The position numbers and the translations under genes are program-made. The notes under the pieces were generated by a model. That model saw only the letters and a list, made by a program, of their open reading frames with translations. It ran no database searches and was not told the DNA's origin. Positions 7,570 through 11,237 of a DNA stretch of 11,237 nt are shown here, one piece after another (position 1 is the first letter of the stretch; each line of letters opens with the position of its first letter). Source of the DNA: UBA6772 sp963933205. Lineage in GTDB: Bacteria; Bacteroidota; Bacteroidia; Flavobacteriales; UBA7430. The stretch is taken from positions 1 through 11,237 of the forward strand of contig CAWVTK010000061.1 of assembly GCA_963933205.1 (NCBI GenBank), given 5' to 3'.

Positions 7570-7688
7570 AATTATACGATTGTAGAATAATTATAAATAG
7601 ATACACTCTTCTGTAAAAAAACACCAGTTTATCACCTATGAATTTATTAGCTTTGCAATCTGTGTAAAACTAAATAAAATTATACGAT
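7570..7688. repeat. two direct copies of AATTATACGAT in the divergent intergenic region
   Basis: The 11-mer occurs at 7570-7580 and again at 7678-7688, 108 bp apart. The second copy ends at the base before the lpdA ATG. The first copy lies upstream of the lpdA -7 box and the second lies in the leader, which would suit a regulator-binding or RNA-level element, but chance in A/T-rich DNA is possible. The 10-base core also occurs at 5606-5615, at the end of ctlX. Confidence 0.35.
7648..7655 (+). promoter_or_regulatory. lpdA promoter, -7 box
   Basis: TAGCTTTG matches the Bacteroidota -7 consensus TAnnTTTG exactly and lies 33 bp before the lpdA ATG, predicting a leader of roughly 25 bases. The -33 element is not clear; only TTTA at 7628-7631 stands near the expected place. 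No Shine-Dalgarno sequence precedes the ATG, and the leader is A/T-rich, as is usual for this phylum. Confidence 0.55.
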
Positions 7689-9077
7689 ATGAGCTTCGAT
7701 TTAATTGTAGTAGGTAGTGGCCCTGGTGGATATGTAACTGCTATACGTGCATCACAATTAGGCCTTAAAACTGCCATTGTAGAAAAAGAAAGTCTTGGAG
7801 GTGTTTGCCTTAACTGGGGATGCATTCCAACCAAAGCACTTCTTAAAAGTGCTCAAGTTTTCGAATATATAAATCATGCAGAAGACTATGGGATTAAAGT
7901 TCCTGAAGCAGATGTTGATTTTGCAGCCGTTGTAAAAAGAAGCCGAAATGTTGCTGGTGGAATGAGCAAGGGTATTGAGTTCTTAATGAAAAAGAATAAA
8001 ATTCAAGTTCTTAAAGGAATTGGAAAAGTTGCCCCTGGAAAGAAGGTAATTGTTACCGATGACAAAGGAGTTGCGACAACACATGAAGCTAAAAATATTA
8101 TTTTGGCTACAGGCTCTCACTCGCGTCAGTTGCCAAACCTTCCACAAGATGGAAAGAAAATTATAGGTTATAGAGAGGCGATGACGCTTAGCGAAGCTCC
8201 AAAGAAAATGATTATTGTTGGCTCTGGTGCCATAGGAGTAGAATTTGCCTATTTTTATAACGCTATGGGTACAGATGTTACTATTGTAGAGTATATGCCA
8301 AACATAGTTCCCGTGGAAGATATTGATATTTCTAAACAATTAGAGCGCTCTTTCAAGAAATCGGGAATTAAAGTAATGACCAATGCTTCTGTAGAAAAGG
8401 TTGAAACTTCGACAGGTGTTTGTAAAGCCACCGTAAAAACTAAAAAGGGAGAAGAAATTCTCGAGGCAGACATCGTTCTTTCTGCAGTAGGTATTACGGC
8501 AAATATTACGAATATCGGATTGGAAGATGTAGGTATTGCTACAGATAAAGGTAAAATTCTTGTAAACGATTTTTACCAAACAAACATACCAGGTTACTTC
8601 GCTATTGGTGATGTTATTCCTGGGCCTGCATTAGCTCACGTAGCTTCGGCTGAAGGGATTAATTGTGTTGAGAAAATTGCTGGTATGGATGTAGAGGCTA
8701 TGGATATGAATAATATTCCAGGCTGTACGTATGCTTCTCCAGAAATTTCGTCTGTTGGGTATACGGAACAAGCTGCTAAAGATGCTGGTTATGAAATTAA
8801 AGTTGGTAAATTTCCTTTTTCTGCATCGGGTAAAGCAAGTGCTGCTGGACATAAAGACGGTTTTGTAAAAGTAATTTTTGATGCTAAGTACGGTGAATGG
8901 CTCGGATGCCATATGATTGGTGCAAATGTTACCGAATTAATCGCAGAAGCTGTTGTTGCTCGTAAACTAGAAACTACGGGTCATGAAATCCTTAAATCTA
9001 TACACCCACACCCTACCATGAGTGAGGCTGTAATGGAAGCTGTTGCCGATGCTTACGGTGAAGTAATACATATGTAA
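7689..9077 (+). CDS. lpdA: dihydrolipoyl dehydrogenase (E3)
   Basis: This FAD flavoprotein reoxidises the dihydrolipoyl groups of the pyruvate, 2-oxoglutarate and branched-chain 2-oxoacid dehydrogenase complexes, or of the glycine cleavage system, and passes electrons to NAD+. The 462-residue length is typical. The FAD-binding GSGPGGY is at 9-15 and the redox-active disulfide is Cys40/Cys45 in GGVCLNWGCIPTKAL. The NAD-binding GSGAIGVEF is at 178-186 and the second FAD contact AIGD at 305-308. The C-terminal catalytic pair, His441 and Glu446, lies in HPHPTMSE. All active-site residues are intact, and the HPTMSE tail separates E3 from mercuric or glutathione reductases. The gene is monocistronic, with its own promoter and a strong terminator, and is not next to E1 or E2 genes, so it may serve several complexes. 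Confidence 0.97.
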   Translation: MSFDLIVVGSGPGGYVTAIRASQLGLKTAIVEKESLGGVCLNWGCIPTKALLKSAQVFEYINHAEDYGIKVPEADVDFAAVVKRSRNVAGGMSKGIEFLMKKNKIQVLKGIGKVAPGKKVIVTDDKGVATTHEAKNIILATGSHSRQLPNLPQDGKKIIGYREAMTLSEAPKKMIIVGSGAIGVEFAYFYNAMGTDVTIVEYMPNIVPVEDIDISKQLERSFKKSGIKVMTNASVEKVETSTGVCKATVKTKKGEEILEADIVLSAVGITANITNIGLEDVGIATDKGKILVNDFYQTNIPGYFAIGDVIPGPALAHVASAEGINCVEKIAGMDVEAMDMNNIPGCTYASPEISSVGYTEQAAKDAGYEIKVGKFPFSASGKASAAGHKDGFVKVIFDAKYGEWLGCHMIGANVTELIAEAVVARKLETTGHEILKSIHPHPTMSEAVMEAVADAYGEVIHM

Positions 9078-9092
9078 ACTATTAAAAAGTTT

Positions 9093-9131
9093 AAAAAGAT
9101 CTTCTCGTGAAAATGAGAGGATCTTTTTTTT
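9093..9131 (+). terminator. rho-independent terminator after lpdA
   Basis: A long hairpin pairs the left arm 9093-9106 (AAAAAGATCTTCTC) with 9115-9128. It has one T-G wobble and an 8-base loop (GTGAAAAT), and an uninterrupted run of eight T residues at 9124-9131. It starts 16 bp after the lpdA stop and separates lpdA from the iron-uptake genes. The A-rich left arm could in principle also work leftward, but no converging gene needs it. Confidence 0.93.
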
Positions 9132-9179
9132 ACAAGTACTACACTATTTATTAGTTTCACCCTTAAGCGTGTTTGCGGT

Positions 9180-9413
9180 ATGCAAAAACAAAGAACAATA
9201 GCCGATTTAGAGATTAATGAAACTGCTATTATTGCAGAAAATCAGCAGGGAAACATTCCTTTAAAGCTGATTCAAATGGGTTGTACTTGTAATACAAAAA
9301 TTGTGTTGAAGATGAGAGCTCCGTCTTCGGATCCTTTGTGCATACAAATTGGAGGTAACGACATTGCACTTCGAATTGAAGAAGCCAGGAAAATTGACAT
9401 CAAATCCCTATGA
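9180..9413 (+). CDS. feoA: ferrous iron transport accessory protein FeoA
   Basis: The 77-residue cytosolic protein has the SH3-like fold pattern of FeoA, the small partner of the FeoB iron(II) transporter. It shows an N-terminal TIADLEINETAII, the mid-segment LKLIQMGCTCNTKIVL (28-43), and the C-terminal block RAPSSDP...IGGNDIALRIEEARKI (46-72). This last block matches the family's usual pattern of a DP pair followed by an IALR-type strand and EA. Length is normal for a stand-alone FeoA; many Bacteroidota instead fuse FeoA to FeoB. The stop codon overlaps the feoB start (ATGA), so the two are translationally coupled. The leader after the lpdA terminator is short (48 bp). I see no clear Fur- or DtxR-type palindrome in it and only a poor -7 match (TTAGTTTC, 9151-9158). 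Confidence 0.92.
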   Translation: MQKQRTIADLEINETAIIAENQQGNIPLKLIQMGCTCNTKIVLKMRAPSSDPLCIQIGGNDIALRIEEARKIDIKSL

Positions 9414-11237
9414 GAAAGGTTGTACTAATTGGAAATCCTAATACAGGAAAAACAAGTATTTTTAACGCACTTACCGGGCTAAATCAATCTACAGGAAATT
9501 ACCCAGGTATAACTGTAGATAGAAAAATAGGCCGGGTAAATTTAGGTTCGGAAACATTAGAACTTATTGACTTACCTGGTGCGTATAGTCTGGAACCATA
9601 CTCTTTAGACGAGGAAATCGTCTTAGATGAAATATTGAATCTTAAAGAACCCATAGATGCTATTTTATATGTAGCAGATGCCGCTAATTTAAGACGTAAT
9701 TTATTCTTATTCAGTCAAATAGCAGATTTAGAGATTCCTTGTATTCTAATATTAAATCGGATTGATAAATTAGAAAAAGTAGGACTTCGAATAGACGACA
9801 AGGAATTGTCTAGCTTTTACCAATGTCCGGTAGTTTTAACAAGTATTAAAGAAAATAGGGGTTTAAAAAACCTAAAAGATTCAATTACCAAAATACCGAC
9901 TACAAGCTCTTACAAAAGTTCGTTTAAATTAAAGGATCAAAGCCATGTAAAGCTTAGAAATATTGATTCTATAAAAAATGATTATTGGGCATGGTTAGTC
10001 CTTCACCATCATCATACGCATCAAATTTTTTCGGAAACAGAGCAGGAAAAAATTGAACAACTATTAAATAAAACAGTCTTAGATTCTGAAAGCTTATTAA
10101 AACAAGAAGCTGTAGAGAGATACGCAGCTTTAGATTTTCTGTTAGCTAGGGTGTTAGAGGACAAAAAATCGAATTCCGGACTATCAAAAAAAATTGACAA
10201 GGTACTTACCCATAAATACTATGGGTATTTAATTTTCTTCTCAGTTCTCTTTTTTATGTTTCAAGCCATCTATTCTTGGGCATCAATACCAATGGATTAT
10301 ATAGATGCTTCTTTTAGCAACTTAGCTAACTGGATCAGTAACACCTTACCTAATAATCGAATAAACGATCTTATAAGCGAAGCCTTAATTCCTGGAATTG
10401 GAGGTGTAGTGATTTTTGTTCCTCAAATTGCTATCTTATTTGGTTTTATATCCATTTTAGAGCAATCGGGTTACATGTCTCGTGTAGTTTTTATCATGGA
10501 TCGTTTTATGCGCCGATTTGGATTAAACGGTAAAAGTATTGTCCCTTTAATTTCTGGCGTTGCTTGTGCCATTCCGGCTATTATGGCAGCACGTAATATT
10601 GACAATGCTAAAGAAAGACTCATAACCATACTTGTGGTTCCTTTTATGACTTGTGCGGCAAGATTACCAGTATATACAATTCTAATTGCCCTAATGATTC
10701 CACAAACAAGTACAACTGGATTTAATCTTCAAGGCGTTGTACTAATGCTCATGTACCTTTTAGGATTTGTAAGTTCCATAATTGCTTCTGTGGTATTAAG
10801 TAAATTAATAAAACAAGATTCTAAAGCGGTATTTGTAATAGAACTTCCAAGCTATCAGATTCCGCAACTTAGAAACCTGCTCCACACCTTACTAACAAAA
10901 ACCAAAAGTTTTGTATTTGATGCGGGTAAAATAATTGTGGCAGTATCAATAATTCTATGGGTTTTGGCTAGTTTTGGACCTGGTGATAAGTTTAACAATG
11001 CAGAAGATTTTGTGACACAATCAGAACTAAGTGAAGATACTTCGGTTTACCAAGACGCTTTAGCTGCTTATAAATTAGAACATTCTTTTTTGGGCTACAT
11101 AGGCAAAGGGATAGAACCAGCGATTAAACCTTTGGGCTATGATTGGAAAATTGGAATTGGTTTAATTTCTTCGTTTGCTGCCCGCGAAGTATTTGTAGGT
11201 ACCATGGCTAGTATTTACAGTGTTGGTAGTAAACAAG
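9410..11237 (+). CDS. feoB: ferrous iron transporter FeoB, C-terminus cut by window edge
   Basis: Reading from the ATG at 9410 gives 609 residues with no stop before the window ends. FeoB is an inner-membrane iron(II) transporter with a cytosolic GTP-binding domain. The G domain shows G1 GNPNTGKT (8-15), the switch NYPGITVD with Thr35, G3 DLPG (54-57) and a G4 reading NRID (116-119). A helical linker (about 175-270) contains an unusual HHHHTH run (199-204). Membrane segments begin near 271-290 and continue at about 327-352, 404-430, 441-465, 505-523 and 580-605. The first gate motif is GVACAIPAIMAAR (383-395, with Cys386) and the second is PFMTCAARLPVY (411-422, with Cys415), both with the conserved cysteine. 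SSFAAREVFVGTM (587-599) is also typical. The remaining C-terminal helices are expected to the right. The gene is co-transcribed with feoA through a 4-bp overlap. Confidence 0.96.
   Translation, partial: MRKVVLIGNPNTGKTSIFNALTGLNQSTGNYPGITVDRKIGRVNLGSETLELIDLPGAYSLEPYSLDEEIVLDEILNLKEPIDAILYVADAANLRRNLFLFSQIADLEIPCILILNRIDKLEKVGLRIDDKELSSFYQCPVVLTSIKENRGLKNLKDSITKIPTTSSYKSSFKLKDQSHVKLRNIDSIKNDYWAWLVLHHHHTHQIFSETEQEKIEQLLNKTVLDSESLLKQEAVERYAALDFLLARVLEDKKSNSGLSKKIDKVLTHKYYGYLIFFSVLFFMFQAIYSWASIPMDYIDASFSNLANWISNTLPNNRINDLISEALIPGIGGVVIFVPQIAILFGFISILEQSGYMSRVVFIMDRFMRRFGLNGKSIVPLISGVACAIPAIMAARNIDNAKERLITILVVPFMTCAARLPVYTILIALMIPQTSTTGFNLQGVVLMLMYLLGFVSSIIASVVLSKLIKQDSKAVFVIELPSYQIPQLRNLLHTLLTKTKSFVFDAGKIIVAVSIILWVLASFGPGDKFNNAEDFVTQSELSEDTSVYQDALAAYKLEHSFLGYIGKGIEPAIKPLGYDWKIGIGLISSFAAREVFVGTMASIYSVGSKQ

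Noticed and set aside
7571..7594. Inverted ATTAT...ATAAT arms in the divergent region
   Set aside because: The 5-bp arms are pure A/T and 11 bases apart in very A/T-rich DNA, so they are expected by chance.
7474..7688. Small RNA or riboswitch in the divergent intergenic region
   Set aside because: No stable G/C-containing hairpin, terminator or known aptamer pattern is visible; the stretch is mostly A/T with promoter-like boxes only.
7983..8912. Several minus-strand open frames opposite lpdA
   Set aside because: They overlap each other in different frames, have odd residue composition, and sit opposite an intact lpdA.
9132..9179. Possible iron-responsive operator (Fur or DtxR type) ahead of feoA
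   Set aside because: No palindrome resembling either consensus is visible; TTAGTTTCACCCTTAAG has no convincing symmetry. Iron control is likely from the role of the genes but is not shown by the sequence.

Overview
The window reads as ordinary chromosomal DNA from a member of the Bacteroidota, most likely a flavobacterium-like lineage. The reasons are a low G+C content (my estimate is mid-to-upper 30s percent), A/T-rich leaders with little Shine-Dalgarno signal, a TAnnTTTG-type -7 box before lpdA, and protein sequences typical of that phylum (the CtlX-type hydrolase, ffh next to folD, a FeoA-FeoB pair). This placement is inferred from style and gene content, not from a search. There are no tRNA or rRNA genes, insertion sequences, CRISPR arrays or phage genes that I can see.

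Bases 1-7473 are all minus strand. Read in the direction of transcription, five tightly packed genes run from 7473 to 1549: an arginine-deiminase/amidinotransferase-fold enzyme, a CtlX-type citrulline hydrolase (8-bp overlap), argS (1-bp gap), ffh (30-bp gap) and folD (1-bp gap). They end at a clear rho-independent terminator at 1524-1543. This looks like one operon. It joins arginine or citrulline breakdown to arginyl-tRNA charging, signal-recognition-particle targeting and one-carbon folate metabolism. Beyond the terminator lie a YbdG-type mechanosensitive channel and the first 44 codons of a GNAT acetyltransferase that runs off the left edge.

Bases 7474-7688 form a divergent intergenic region of 215 bp, the longest gene-free stretch here. 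It holds a plausible lpdA promoter, a weaker candidate promoter for the leftward operon, and two copies of a 10-11 bp repeat. No gap in the window exceeds 300 bp.

Bases 7689-11237 are plus strand. lpdA (E3 of the 2-oxoacid dehydrogenase complexes) stands alone and is closed by a strong terminator at 9093-9131. Then come feoA and feoB, overlapping by 4 bp (ATGA), which encode a ferrous-iron uptake system. feoB runs off the right edge after 609 codons.

I found no clearly new system. The most interesting part is the pair of adjacent guanidino/ureido hydrolases placed directly ahead of argS. They could form a two-step arginine-to-ornithine route that does not pass through carbamoyl phosphate. 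That is a hypothesis from family membership and gene order.
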